Assembly (NCBI RefSeq): GCF_020497125.1
Contig: NC_059075.1
Location: 34,198,003-34,262,002 of the forward strand
Reading direction: 5' to 3'
Source of the DNA: Mauremys mutica
Lineage: Eukaryota > Chordata > Testudines > Geoemydidae
Length of the DNA: 64,000 nt
The notes beneath the pieces are model-generated. The model saw nothing but the letters and a program-made list of their open reading frames with translations, was not told where the DNA came from and made no database searches. Of this stretch, positions 44,715-57,520 are shown piece by piece (position 1 is the first letter of the stretch; each line of letters begins with the position of its first letter). The position numbers were made by a program, and so were the translations under genes.

Positions 44715-46184
44715 TAGAAACTGTTGAAGTCAATGGAAAGATTCTTAAGGGTCTAAATGAGCAGGTGTAGCTTAAGCTCTAAGGGAAAATGACAACACAG
44801 CAGAAATCTGCAGTAAACTTTGTGTCCAGTGGTTCTTTTTTAAACAGGTCAAAATCACTTATAAAATTAGCAGCCAGTATATAGAAAGCAATAATAACTG
44901 GTGTTATTAAATAAGAGGCACATTGGCAAGGAATTGGCATTTTTGCCTCTCTAGAGCATTTGGCAAAGATCATCCATAAGGTTAAAATGGGTGTAGCCCA
45001 CACAATCCATTTTCTGAGAATAAAAGGGGTAGGTACATTGATGACTCTCATTCTTCTCCGTCTTCTGCTTCTGCATTTCAAAGATAAAGTATCTGTCTCA
45101 CATTTGTTAGGAAAAAAGAAAAGATGAAACACTTGGAGTTCAAATTTACAATTTTGACAGTTCTTTTATCCCCTTTGCACACTCATCCATTCCAATAAGG
45201 ACATAATCAAGGGATTTTACTGTCAAAATCAGGACAAAGGAGTAGCAGAGTAATATAAATTCATGCAACTTTGAGAATAAAAACAACCCTGATGGCAATG
45301 ATTTCCTTATTACTTGGCTAGCATTCCTTACATTGACATTAACAGAAACAAGATTGATGGGTTTTGCCATTGCTTTTGGAAATATAATTAGTAGTAGTGG
45401 TTAACTAATGACTAACTGGTTAATGATTGTAAAGCTCTGAAAGATAGTGCTTAGCTATCCCCTCAAAGTACTGGATATTGCAGAGCTGCATTGTGATTGG
45501 GTCTAATATAACCTTGCATGGGAGAGATGCCCTTCTGTCTCTTTAGAAAATAGCTTTAGACCTGCCCAGATCACAGCTGCTGTCACGGTGGGGAGAGCAG
45601 GTGCTGCTCCTATTGCCAGCAAATGGATGGGGAGTGGCATTTTTGACCATAGGTAATTTGAGCAAACCTGTCTCACCTCAGGAACTTAACACCTGAATCT
45701 TGGGCAAACAAATCCCTCATCAGGCAACAAGGTGTCAAATAGACAGATCCATATAATCTGGGGCATAAACAGTTACCAAAGCCTTTGGAACAAACACAAG
45801 GAAAATAGTGGCCGATATTTCAAAGCTGAATTGCAAATTTTGCAGCACAACATTACAAATATACGAATCCTGCTGCAAATCTCCTGAGTGACTACATTAA
45901 GGTGATTCATGAAGATAAAGGAAATTCATCCTTGTCAGCTAGAGCTGAGAAGGATAAATTACCTGGGGACAGCCTATTATGCCTGTTCTTAGCACTTTTT
46001 AAATTACAGTCGACATTTATTTCTAATAAGTTATAATGTAATGGGGAGGTTAGCCTTCACCTCTTCCATAATTCTGCTTTCATTCAATAATCATTTGCTC
46101 TTCTCTCTCACCTTTAGTCCAAGGATTTAACAACCCCTTACCAATATTTACTAGTTAAGGAACACAACATCTTATGCAATAGAA
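44715..46184. other. Non-coding, nothing recognised
   Basis: No coding signal or repeat recognised in this stretch. Confidence 0.4.
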
Positions 46185-46315
46185 ACCTATCCTTTGTATT
46201 TTATTTTGGGGTAAACTGAGATACAGAGAGATTTGCCCATAGTCACATAGGAAGTCAAAGACAAGTTCAGGATTAGAACCCAGGTGTCCTGTGGTAACCA
46301 CTACACACACTCTGC
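46185..46315. repeat. L3-like repeat tail
   Basis: GGTAAACTGAGATACAGAGA and GATTAGAACCCAGGTGTCCT match the common old amniote repeat tail. Confidence 0.55.
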
Positions 46316-46545
46316 ATCATTGTCTTTCATGCACATTTCCCTTTGACTATCCGCCAAGGTGAGGCAGAGGGTGGAGGCAGAGACAATGCGTGGGATTCAG
46401 CAACAGGTAAGGCAAAGCAACCCCATGTGGCAGGGGAGGATCTCAGCTGGCAGCCTGCTGCTTCCTCCCTCCCTGAACTGCATGGACACAATGAGAGTGC
46501 CAATGCCAGGGGGAGAGCTGTCTCCTCGCTGCTGGGCGGCCACCT

Positions 46546-46645
46546 CAGGTCTCGCACGATGGGGCTAAAGGTAGCAGTGTAAATATTATCGGGCTCTGAA
46601 ACCCAGAGTGGGGGGAGGGTCTCAATGTTTGGGCTCCAGCCAAAC
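46546..46645. repeat. Inverted copy of the fold-back MITE core
   Basis: GGGGCTAAAGGTAGCAGTGT ... GGCTCTGAAACCCAGAGTGG ... GTTTGGGCTCCAGCC recurs in reverse complement at 47145-47236 with few differences. Confidence 0.7.
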
Positions 46646-46737
46646 TTTCATCTGTGCCCCGCCACTAGCCACAGCTACCTCACCTCTGCTCCCAAGCATA
46701 AGGGGCAGCATGGGAGAAAGCATGAAGACATTAATAT

Positions 46738-47300
46738 CTCTGGGAGTATGTCTACACTGCAAAAACAAAACAAAACACCCACAGCAGCGAGTCTCAGGCT
46801 AGGTCTACACTGGCGGGGGAGTCAACCTAAGATATGCCACTTCAGCTACGTGAATGGTGTAGCAAATAGCATAGCTGAAGTCGGTGTATCTTAGGTTGAT
46901 TTACTTGGCCGTGAGGACGGCGGCAAGTCGACCGCTGCCGCTCCCCCGTGCCGTGGTGGAGTTCTGGAGTCGACGACAGAGCGATTGGGGATCAATTTTA
47001 TCGCGTGTACACTAGACGCGATAAATCAATCCCCAATAAATCATAGACATACCCTCACAGTCCGAGTCAACCGACTCAGGCCCACAAGGCTTATGCTATG
47101 GGGCTAAACATAGCAATGTAGACACTCCTGCTTTGGCTGGAGCCCAAACACTGAGACTCTCCCCCCACTCTGGGTTTCAGAGCCTGGTAATATTTCCACT
47201 GCTACCTTTAGCCCCGTAGCGCGAGACCTGGGAGCCTGATTCAGTTGATCTGAGACTCTGTTGTTGGTTTGGGTTTTTTGTCTGCAGTTTAGGCAGACCT
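46738..47300. mobile_element. Fold-back Harbinger-like MITE with nested MITE
   Basis: It starts GGGAGTATGTCTACACTGCA and ends with a degenerate complementary arm (TGCAGTTTAGGCAGACCT). Inner arms around GAGTCTCAGGC and GGGGCTAAACATAGCAATGT pair with later sequence. It is interrupted at 46799-47054. Confidence 0.6.
46799..47054. mobile_element. Harbinger-like MITE nested in a fold-back element
   Basis: CTAGGTCTACACTGG at the left and CATAGACATACCC at the right are degenerate Harbinger ends. The interior has paired arms (GTCAACCTAAGATA / TATCTTAGGTTGA; TATCGCGTGTACACTAGACG / GCGATAAA). Confidence 0.7.
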
Positions 47301-48298
47301 GTTTCTGACTAATATTTAGCAGAAAAGTGGTCAGGTTTCTAGGTACCTAATTTATTTACCTGAGAAAGTTGAGCTCAAGTGCAATGCCTGGTTTTCATGG
47401 AAGCCCCTGTATTAGTGTTAAATCAATTTGCCAGCTGGGGTTGTGTGAGGGGAAAAAGAGGTCAAATGTCTTGCCCAGAAGGTTGCACAGTCAGTCAGCG
47501 GCTAGAACCCAATTAAATCCCTCCCCTCTCTCACCTCCCAGTGCTCAGTCCTTTCTTTGTACAACCTGGTCTCTCCACAGAGTGTAAGTGAAGGGAGCGT
47601 GCAAGCTTACATGGGTGGGTGCCAGAATAACCACAGTGTTTGCACGTTGGCATTCGGAGGGAGAAGTGTAGCTCTGAGCCTGCAGTATCTCCCTCAAGAG
47701 CTACATGATTTGCCCAGCCTACATTTAATTAACATTTATAAAGCCCTTTAAAGATGAAAAGCTCTCTAGGTGCTAAGTGTTATCATGATTATGACTGTAC
47801 CTCACAGCTGTGTGCCACATGAGCAGCTGGAAAATCTAGATGGTGATTGCTAGGGAGGTGATGACAGCTCTCTGTCCATAATGCATTTACCCAAGATGCA
47901 CTTGTGTATCTGTTACAGACTGAGCTTCTCTTTCCCCCCAGAATTGTAGTATGGTTTTGGCATTTTTGAAGGAGGTGAATATCTGTAGCTAACAGATACT
48001 GGGCTGAATAGAATGTGCAGGGGTGAATTTGTCCCCATTTGTTAAAGAGAGGGTGTTTAAGCCATGCTGCAAGGGTTATGAGGCAGCTCCATAAGAGTGG
48101 TAAGTATTATAATTGGCTGTACAGATAGAGATTTGGACTAAAACAGAAAAGGCAACCAGGTTTCCCAGAGTTTTAATCCTAGCCCTGATGTTGGCTTTGA
48201 GCAAATCAGTTAACTTCTCTGTCTCCGTCTCCTATTCTGCAAAAGGGAAAACAATAATTCATTCACAGGGGTATTATGTGGATTTTATTAGTTAGGCT
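47301..48298. other. Non-coding, L3-like remnants
   Basis: L3-like pieces occur near 47430-47520 (GCTAGAACCCAATTAAATCC) and 47725-47800 (ATTTATAAAGCCCTTTAAAG). No exon recognised. Confidence 0.45.
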
Positions 48299-48545
48299 AC
48301 AATCCACAAAGGTAGTTAGGCTCCTAAATCCCATTCTTAGGCCCCTAAGTCCTGTTTTTAGGCACCACTGCAATCCACAAAACTCCTGCTTGGTTGCTGC
48401 CTAACCCTGCCTAACTCGCTGTATGCTTTAAGTTTTTCCTCTGGGCAGTACACTGCAGGATCACTCTAGGTGTCCCAGTGCTTGTCTCCTGCCTGAGCCT
48501 CAAAGTGATTTACTGTTTGGGGAAGGTAGGTATTCAGCTGACTAA

Positions 48546-48812
48546 GGCTTGGTCTACACTAGCAAGTTATGTTGGTATAACTATGTTGCTCCGGGGTGTG
48601 GAAAATCCACACCCTGGAATGATGCCGTTATACTGACCTAGCCCCCAGTGTAGGCAGCACTATGTTGGCAAGAGGACTTCTCCCATCGACATAGCTACCA
48701 CCTCTCAGGAAGGTGAAGTACCTACACCGATGGGAGAAGCAATCCCATTGGCGTAGGTAGCATCTTCACTGAAACACGACAGTGGTGCAGCCTTTTAAAT
48801 GTAGACAGGCCC
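48546..48812. mobile_element. Harbinger-like MITE
   Basis: The ends GGCTTGGTCTACACTAG and, as reverse complement, GGGCCTGTCTACATTTA are Harbinger-type. Inner arms CTTCTCCCATCG / CGATGGGAGAAG and AGCTACCACCT / AGGTAGCATCT pair. It is 267 bp and non-coding. Confidence 0.8.
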
Positions 48813-48923
48813 TTGGTCACATATGGGGGGTCCAATCCAGTAGGCATGCTCAGAGGTCACCTACCAGGTCAGGCCCCTCAGACAAGTTCTCACAAAATAG
48901 ACAGGGAAGGAGCTCCATTATAA

Positions 48924-49280
48924 CCTTTAGCCCACTGGTTAGGGTACTTACCAGGATGTGGGAGATCATCCCCCATCCAGAGAGGGGAGCAGGGATTTGA
49001 ACAGGGCTTAGCAACCTCTCAGCTGAGTGCTCTAACCACTAGGCTCTAGAATATTTTGATTTAGGGTGCCCTCAATCTCTCCTATTGACGTTTTTCTACT
49101 TTAATTGACTAATTGAGCCAATGGAAGAGTGCCAATGAGACTATAGGCTAGTGGCTGGGGAATTTACCTGAGAGGTGGGTAGTCCTGGTTCAAGTCTCTT
49201 CTCCCACTCAGGAGGAGGAGGGATTTGAATCAGGGCATCTCTCATACTCTGGGTGAGTACCCTATCCACTATGCTAAAGG
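48924..49280. repeat. Four tRNA-like modules, alternating strands
   Basis: Module 1 (+) has TTAGCCCACTGG at 48927. Module 2 (-) has A box TAGTGGTTAGAG and B box TTCAAATCCC (forward 49030-49041 and 48992-49001). Module 3 (+) has GCTAGTGGCTGG at 49147 and GGTTCAAGTCTC at 49188. Module 4 (-) has ATAGTGGATAGG and TTCAAATCC (forward 49261-49272 and 49221-49229). These are Pol III promoter-like boxes of SINE heads, not functional tRNA genes. Confidence 0.6.
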
Positions 49281-49640
49281 TATACAGGAGGTTCTCCACT
49301 GCCTCTTTCTCCCACAAGCTGTTTTATGAAGTTAGGTGGGCTCTAAGCACACCTATGAGATTGGGCCCTGTATACGACTATCTTCCCCTGGCGCAGGGAT
49401 TGCAAGCAGAGATAGGCATCTATCTCCATGAGAGGGACGGGGCTTAGGACACACTCCTCTCCTGGCATCTCCCATTGGCTAGCTTAGGCACTGCCTTGCC
49501 TTGCCTAGTGTGTTGGCTTTGTGAATCACAGTCTAAGGTGTCTGTCTCTCCCCATTCATTGTATAAGGTGCCTATGTGCCTAGCTCAGGCTCTGTTGAGC
49601 ACAGTAGTGTCCTATAATTTTCTAGGCACCTACAAGTTAG

Positions 49641-51000
49641 ATTCTGGAAGGTGTTGTGATGCTGAGCATAAGTCCCTTCATGGATCTTGGCCTTCATGTT
49701 TCTAAATTGCTTTGAAGATGAGATGTGGTAAGAATTATTAGTATTGATGGGAATTCCGTGGAACTACTGAGGACTTACATCTATAACCTTATTCACAGTG
49801 AATAGTTCTGCCTTATATGAATAATGTCATCAAGCTCAGCAGGACTGTTCACATTAATAAGTACAACTCACTGAGAGTAAGTTCTGCAGAACCAGGCACA
49901 GGATAATCAGGAAATGAACTACTTAACCTGTGTGCAGCTGGCTGGTCTTCATTGGGAGGTAAAATATCTGCGTGTTATGGACTGCATCTGTCTGTCTGTC
50001 TTGGCATTCCCCTCACCTTGATATGTGAGCATATCTGCAATCCCTCAGTATGAAACAGAGGACATTTGTCTTCATTAGGAGATTGCTCTTGAGAATCCGT
50101 TGCTAATGAAGCTGGGTCTCATTTGTATTTGAAGTTGTATATAAACAGCTAGTGTTATTAGTACAAAATTACCAGAGTAATTATTGACTTACTGTAAATA
50201 TGGCCAATAAAAATGCTGCAAATGACTACTCCTCCATTCCTTTAATGTATGAATCATATCCACAGTTAATCAGAAAGCACATTTTTGCCAATGGAAGGTG
50301 GAATGATTCTTGTGTTAGAAAAATGTAAAGGGAAAAGTCTCTTGACTCCTGCTCCACTTCAAAGCAATGTGACTACTCTGACTGCTGATGCACCATCCAT
50401 CATTGCATTATATAGTGGCTAGGAGAAACAGAAAAACAACCCCTAGACCTGCTTTAATATAGAGATATTGCATCATTCAATCAAATATGTGCAGCTGGGT
50501 GTAACAATCATATCTAGCAGCCTGGCATATATATTTGTAAGAAGCCTAAGGTTAAGCACTGCTAAAGGGGACTATTTGAATTCTGCTATTAATAAACAAC
50601 TATGGGTTTCAAAAACATGAGCTAATAAATCTACAATGAAGGGGAAAAGCCATTTTTTGTAGCTCATTCATGTAAAATGTAGGAGGGTGTTTGTATGTTT
50701 TTAATACAACCCAGGAGCCAGTTAAATAGGTTTCTAAATTGAATGGGACGTACAGTATTATATTTCCATACCATGTAACATATGTTATGAATGATAATGG
50801 TTTGCCCTATAAAGCACTTCACAGACAAAGATCTCAAAGGGCTGTGCTAATGTTAATGTCAAAGGGAGGCTGGCCCTTTGGGGAGATGCATGCAGCAGCC
50901 CCACTTGTAACACAGCCAGCCCTCCTCCCCAGGTTAAAGGTGATTTGGCTGGCGAGCCATGTGACCCAATCAGGTCTCTCGGGTAGATGTGAGAGCAGCC
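49641..51000. other. Non-coding; possible conserved element 50110-50330
   Basis: No exon recognised. The part at about 50110-50330 is repeat-free and rich in ATTA words. An L3-like piece lies near 50810-50860. Confidence 0.35.
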
Positions 51001-51560
51001 CTGGGAGAGAGTACGGGTAAAGCAGAGGAGTTCTACAGAATGGTAGGAAGTTTTATGAAGCAGACCCTGAAGCACCATGGGAGACTCCATTGGGAGAGCC
51101 TGCTTGTCTGCTGCCTAGTGATGTGATCTGGCCTCCAAACTGTAGAGGAAAGCTGGAAGACTGCATCCCAGCAGAGATACCTTGGAGGAAAGACTGTTGT
51201 TATGAAGGTTTTGTTTGGAGTTCTGTTTCCTGAAAATCTGTGGCCAGCATGAGTGGTACTTGTGGAGGGAGGGCTGTGGAATCCCTTAGCCAAGGGGGAA
51301 GGGTTTGGGCCTAGAAGGCCACCAGAAACTGTGTGAAGACTCAGTAAATTAGTATCCTGAAGATGCATTTGTTTTAAATACTTTGGATTGTGGAAAGTTA
51401 CCCACAGGAGGGAACTGAGGCTTGGGGACTGCAGACGAGGGAGTGCTTTGCAGTTAGCGTCCCTGCTATAGCTAATATACAGAGGCTCCCAGCACCGCTG
51501 TGAACTATGGCTAGCCTTACTTTTCAGCTGGAAGAACTGAGATACAAATTTCCATTTGCC
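51001..51560. other. Possible LTR-like repeat, unclassified
   Basis: A moderately GC-rich stretch resembling LTR sequence in composition, with a 176-codon antisense open frame (51033-51563) that has no domain character. Ends and duplications are not visible. Confidence 0.25.
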
Positions 51561-54500
51561 CAAATTTTTAAAAGTGGCCTCTGATTTGGGGATCCAATTT
51601 TTGGTTATGCATTTTTAGATATCTGGGGACAGCTGATTTTAGGGGTGGGTGAGCAGAGCTGTTGCCCTGGGTACAAACTTCCAGGGTGGGCTGAATTGCT
51701 GTGCTGCTCTGCTTTTTTGTTTGCTCTGTTCTCATTGGCTGCTTTTTTTCCTGGCTTGGCCACTTTCTGGGGCGCTGAAAATGTTTTCTGCCCTGGCTAG
51801 ATAAACCACTAGGACTGTTCCTGCACCCAGGGCCCAATTTTCAGAAGGGCTGAGCACTCGCAACTGTAACTAGAGCCAGTTAAAGCTGTGTGAGCTCAGC
51901 ACCTTTGAAAATCATGTCATAGGAATCTAAAATTGGGCATACAAAAGTGAGGCAATTGTAACTAGAAGCCGCTTTTGAAAATCTGAGCCTAAGTGACTTG
52001 TCCAAGGTCACACAGAAAGTTAGTGGTAGAACTGGGCATGTAACCCAGGCATTCTGACCCGGCCTGCTGTTTCAATTATTAGGAGATTTGAAGGAAAAAA
52101 AATATCTATGGCTGTTCCTTTGCATTTTTTTAAGTGAATTTGCTTCAGCCATAATCATAGCTCCTATGAGCTTGTTTTGCTGGCATGAATATTTCCCTTG
52201 ATGAACTATGTTAGCAGAACTGTGATGAATCCATGTTCGTGAAACCTGAAATGGTAAAGGGTACAGAGTGCACAAACTTCCATTTCCTATAGTTACTTAT
52301 CATTAAAGCTAGGGTTTTGGCAGCGAGGTCATGGAATCTGTGGAAACTGTGAATTTTAATAAAGTCCATGGCTCCTCACAATGGCAGCTCCCGAGACCCT
52401 GGCTCATGTGGTTGCAGGGCCACTCGGGTTTGGCATGTCTTCCTTGTTGTAGATAGAGACATGGACACAGCCAAGCCTGAGTTGCACTGAGGTCTGGTGT
52501 ATGGGGTCGTGATGCGCAGAGCAGGGAGCCAGGCCATGCTCCATGGGATGGAAGCTGATATTGCTGGGTGAATGTGGGATGGGCTTGCTCTCCAACAACT
52601 CTTCTCCCCTGGGCATGAGCTTTCTGTGACTATGGGTTTTACCTCTGCTGTGAAATTGACCAAACACATGCATGACAAAATTGTAGCCTTATTCATCTTT
52701 CATACGGAAATGTTATGTTGTTGCCACTACTACTGAGAAATTTTGCGTGAACAATGTTTGTTTTATTTTTTTCCCCAGATTGTCTTCCTATCACATTGTA
52801 AAAATCACTGGACACATGGCTTCTAGCTGCAATACCGGCCTAATAATTTATTTTTCTTCTAATGGGTACCATAGCATCAGGGGTGTCCGAAGCAAGGAGG
52901 CAAAACTACATGGTCTAAAAAAAGTCCAGCAAAACTTAACACAGCTAAAGACTGCCCACAGCAGTACCTGCCTTCTCCAGAGCTGGTGGCACAGGGCCCC
53001 ACACCAAAAAGAATATTTTGTGCCATTTCCCATGCCTGCAGCCTTTTTTTCAAACCATACTCACTTGCAACCTTGCCAGTGGGAAAAAGGGAAGCCTATA
53101 ACAATATCTAACTATTGCTTGATGTCGTTCATACAAATTGGGCTCACAGAGTTAAAATATCTGGGGAGACAAAATGGAGAGAAATTAGGCAAGGGCAAAA
53201 ATATATATTTTCAGATTTAAAAAAAAAAAGTCAGTGAGGCAAAGGTAGGCAGTTCCATATGTCCGGAGCGAACGCTCTTGCTGCTATAGTGGTGAGGTTG
53301 GATGGAAGGACAGAGAGGAAGTGAGTACTAAATGAACCAGGAGTGTAGGGGGGATAAAAATCTTTAAAACTAAGAATCTCAAACATGGAGGTATGAGAGC
53401 AGAACAGATTCCTGGCTTATAAACACCATTAATCTTAAGTCATATTTGACTTCTCATACTTCAGAGTTTCTTCACGCAGTTCCTCTGAGGATACTTCATG
53501 CCTGATGACTAACACTATAGAATCTCAAAAGGACCCTTTTGCATTTCTAAGGACATGTTCACAGAGGATTTATAGCATATGATAGAGGTTGCCCAAATGT
53601 GAATTCTTAAATCCAGCTGCTCTAGCAAGGCTAGAGAAAATGAGTGAAAAATAGAAAGAACAAGGGAGCCACCTGACAAAGTTTAATTAGGAGCAATTCT
53701 GCTTCAAATACCATGTGGCCATGTTGGAGAAAAGGACACTGAGAAAAGGGGCAAAAAGATTCTTGAGTTATAGTGTAATGGATCATAACTTCAGCAGTGG
53801 TTGTTAATGTGAAAGGTTTGGGAAGAAGGGGTGTGGACTAAATTCACCCTCCCCCCAACAAAAAGCCAATGCAGTTCTGTGCTGAATTTGCAGAAGCATC
53901 CTCCTGGGAACTACAGAGATGATAGGCCAAAACCTGCTCCCAATGAAGTATCCCCAAAACTAACTCGGCATCCTCCTTCAAAACCCTCCATTGTTTGCTG
54001 GGATGATGATGATATAATTTCTAGATTTTCACAATGATCCCTTTTGTTCTTGGAGTCTAAGAAGCATACAAAAATTTGACAGTGGTTAGACTGTTGGTGT
54101 ATTGCGACCAATATTGTTTCCTTGTCCATCTATATCCATCTCTTGATGGAAGGCCTGAGTCTGATGCCCTTATTCACACTGATTTCTTTTATCCCAGAAT
54201 AGTCCTTTTAGAGTCAAAGGGGCTAATCATAGAACCAAGGTAGTAGAATCTGGCCCTAAATGTTAGGGAAAGATGTCCTAACTGTGAAGTCTGTTAGATT
54301 GCAGAGTAGAGTCCACCATGGAAATGTGGAAGATGCCTTGCTTGAGATCTGGACTAGACAAAGGACTAAAGAATATACTTAAGGTTGGCAGGATTTGATT
54401 TTTATTTTTTGTATTTTCAACTGATAGCAATGTTTATTTTTAAGCATTTTTTATTTTTATCTATTTAAATTTTCACAGCTATGGAAAGTTATCGGGGGCA

Positions 54501-55947
54501 GTATTTAATGATTGTAGATGTTGAGATTCAAAAATGTTAATGCTTTATACCCATTAAAACACAAATTGTCAGCAGCACATGTCAGCATATATCAAGTAAA
54601 CAGCCTTAAATTAAATTCTAATATGTTCTGAAGCAGCATTTTTGTTTGCCTATCTGTAAATTGATTGATGAAAATTTGTGTCTCAGTTTGTGTGATTACG
54701 GTGAATTTAATGTTTACTAACATTTACCAATAAAAAAATAATCGAATCCTTCCAAGCCTAAATATACCCTAGGGAACAATCCTGCATTAGCAAATTATTG
54801 GGACTAGGATTGCTAAAAGGCCATTTCCATTTCTAATGTCTAGGATTGTATGACAGGCCTATGACTTTTGTCTCAAACTATTCATTCACTGAATCTCATT
54901 TTGCGAAAGGAAGGGACTTGGATTTGATTCCACTCCACTTTGCCTTGGTTACATTCAAAAGAACATCAGAAGATGGCAGCAGAGATTGCTGACTCCTTCA
55001 CATTTCCTTGCAATATTTGTCCAGCAGGATACAAATGCTCAGTGAAAGAACACAGGGCAGAGTGTCTTTTTAAAAACATATTGATTTCATTCCAGAAAGA
55101 TAAATTCATGGACTCTTAAGAGCTTATTCCTCAGTTCATTTTTTAATGGAAGTGACGCAGAAGTTATGAAAGAAAGATTCTCCTGTAATAAAATTCACTA
55201 TCACTTCCATATGTCTTAATGGCAACACTCACAGAAAAATAAGATAGCACTTGCGAAAGGCTGTGGATGCATTGCCTCTGTACGGTCTCCCTACCTTACC
55301 AATAAGTCATATGTGGGTGCTGTTGCCAAGTTCCCTATAAGAACATGACTAGAGAACTATACACATACGTTAGACTGAAAATGAATGAGAGATACTGAGG
55401 AACTTAATGGACAGTTGCTGAGCAACTGAAAATTAACTAATTTTAGCAAGTGACTAATGGGACAGGCAATGGTGCCAAAGAAAGAATATTGGTGTTTTTC
55501 CTACACTAGATTTAATAGCAAGTAACTGATAGGATGTGTGTGTAGGTTAACCTGACCTTCTGTTGCACGCAGTTCTGAGTTCAGGTACACAGAGACATGT
55601 CTCTGCATATCTGGTAAAACGAGTGAGGGAGCATGCCTATATCTTTCAGTTAAGCTGTCAGGCTCTGCAGTGATTCCTGCCCCAGAAAGCCCTAGACAAT
55701 AGTTATTAAGAGGGAGACTGGATGGAAAGAGATGATTTATACCTAAAGGCAGGAGACTGGAGAAGATGCAGTAGAATCTGAACTACAGCTTCGGTCCTCT
55801 TCACTGCCATTGCTGCCCTAGTAGATTTGAACCAGGATTTGAACTCCTGCTGCTGCACAATGGAGTTTTGCTGCTCTTGCCTCTACCCCAGGAAGAGCAC
55901 TTTCAATCTGTCCCGGCTTCTGCTGCTTTTCTAATGGCCACAGCAGT
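51561..55947. other. Non-coding with old repeat remnants
   Basis: L3-like sequence occurs at about 51840-52070 (AAGTGACTTGTCCAAGGTCA). An AT-rich stretch at about 54380-54765 looks like an interspersed repeat of unknown class. The 157-codon open frame at 52747-53220 has no recognisable domain. No exon is supported. Confidence 0.4.
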
Positions 55948-55955
55948 ACCTAGAT

Positions 55956-56770
55956 CGGGGGTGGGCAAACTACAGCCTGCGGGCTGGATCCAGCCCGTGG
56001 GATTTCCACCCCTGTGGCGCCGCGGGGCTAAGGCAGGCTCCCAGCCTGCCCTAGCCCCATGCTGCTCCCAGAAGCAGCCGGCACCACGTCCCTGTGGCCC
56101 CTGGGGGATGGTGGGGGAGGGGGACAGAGGGTTCCATGTGCTGCCCTTGCCTGCAGGCACCGCCCCCCCACAGCCCCCATTGGCTGGGAACAGGGAACTG
56201 CAGCCAATGGGAGCTTTGGGGGAGGTACCCGCAGGCAAGGGCAGCACGTGGAGCCCTCTGCCCCCCTCCCCCAGGGGCTGCAGGACATGGTGCCATCTGC
56301 TTCTGGGAGCGGCACGGGGCCAGGCAGACAGGCAGGGAGCCTGCCTTAGCTCCTCTGCGCACTGCTGCCACCCCGGAGCCGCTCAGGGTAAGCAGCGCTG
56401 GCCAGAGCCCGCACCCCAAACTCCTCTTGCACCCCAACCCCCTGACTTTAGACCCCACCACCATCCCTCACCCCTCAACCTCCTGCCATGAGCCCCTGCT
56501 GCACCCTAACCCCCTGAGCCCCCAACCCCCTGCCCTGAGCTCCCTCCCACACTCTGCACCCCAACCCTCTGCCCTGAACCCCCTCATATACCCCACACCC
56601 CTCCTGTGCCCCAACCCCTTGCCCCGAGCCCCTTCCTGCACAGTGCACCCCCTCTCATACCCCACACTCCCTCCTGCACCCCAGTCTCTGCCCCAGCCCT
56701 ACATTCATGGCCCTGCATGCAATTTCCCCATCCAGATGTAGCCCTCGGGCAAAAAAGTTTGCCCACCCCG
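55956..56770. mobile_element. Non-autonomous hAT element
   Basis: The ends CGGGGGTGGGCAAACTAC and AGTTTGCCCACCCCG form a terminal inverted repeat, flanked by ACCTAGAT (55948-55955) and ATCTAGAT (56771-56778), a 7-of-8 match to an 8-bp duplication. The interior has a GC-rich 5' part with inverted blocks and a C-rich tandem part (56390-56700, CCCCAACCCCCTGCCCTGAGC). All long open frames here are compositional. Confidence 0.85.
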
Positions 56771-56835
56771 ATCTAGATGTTCTTGCTTTTTCCTCCAGTT
56801 ATGCATCCATGTTACCATTTATAAAGTTCCAAAAT

Positions 56836-56858
56836 CGAGAGAGAGAGAGAGAGAGAGA
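56836..56858. repeat. (GA)n microsatellite
   Basis: Uninterrupted GA dinucleotides, about 11 units. Confidence 0.9.
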
Positions 56859-57369
56859 AAAAAATCAGCTATGTAAGAGCCCCTGGTATATGTAGATTGT
56901 GCTACTCAGCCATGAATTCTGACAGCAGTTTTTTGTGCTTTCCCCTGAAGCCTCCCTCCATTTCCAGTTGTAGCTGAACTCTGCTTATCATATGGACAGT
57001 CTGGGGCTAACTAAGCCTTTGAGCACTGGGTTAATAGTTTCACAGCAGAATATTATTTCTTTTGGCTAATATTGCAGTGTACCAGCATTTCACGCTCAGG
57101 AGTAACTCAGCTGTTGTAGCCCAGCTCTTTCCTAATAGCACAGGAGTAGATCAAAATGTTCCTGGCCAATGTATGAATCTGAGAGCAGATGCTTGCAGCA
57201 GTAACCTCAGCTCTGGCACATATATGATTTGTGAATTTTTTTTTTCATTCTGTGGGGTGAGAATGTTGCTCCTTCTTAAACTTAACTCTTACAGGGAATT
57301 ATCCCGGCTGCCAGTCAAACTAATGTTTCTGAGGATTTACATGTATGTGTACATGGACCGTAGGTTGGG
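56859..57369. other. Non-coding, nothing recognised
   Basis: No repeat or exon recognised. Confidence 0.4.
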
Positions 57370-57520
57370 AGTCCCATGTCCTCTTCCCACCTCTGCCACA
57401 AACTTGAACAGTTCACCCAAGCTCTGTGATTCTGCTTCCCCAATCTGTAAAAAAGAGAATAATATTTCCCTAGTTTGTTGTGAGACTAAAACTATGGTTT
57501 GTGAAGCAAATTGAGAACCG
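57370..57520 (+). repeat. MIR-type fragment
   Basis: CCTCTGCCACAAACTTGAAC, CTTCCCCAATCTGTAAAAAA and GAGAATAATATTTCCCTAGT match the MIR core order. Confidence 0.6.

Larger units (their letters stand above)
48299..49640. mobile_element. Fold-back element with tRNA-like modules
   Basis: The left arm (CAATCCACAAAGGTAGTTAG, GGCTCCTAAATCCC) and the right arm (TTTGTGAATCACAG, TTTCTAGGCACCTACAAG) are degenerate inverted counterparts. Between them lie a Harbinger MITE (48546-48812) and four tRNA-like modules in alternating orientation (48924-49280). It is non-coding. The boundaries are approximate. Confidence 0.5.

Noticed and set aside
48924..49280. Cluster of genuine tRNA genes
   Set aside because: The modules have degenerate boxes, alternate in orientation inside a repeat, and lack convincing cloverleaf stems.
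51033..51563. 176-codon minus-strand open frame
   Set aside because: No domain or helical pattern, no splice-like borders, and it overlaps a stretch that looks like an unclassified LTR or repeat.
52747..53220. 157-codon plus-strand open frame
   Set aside because: Composition is unstructured and AT-driven, with no recognisable motif or exon borders.
56051..56741. Several overlapping open frames of 95-215 codons
   Set aside because: They run through the GC-rich and C-rich interior of a hAT element, are Pro/Gly/Ala-rich in every frame, and have no start context, splice sites or domain.
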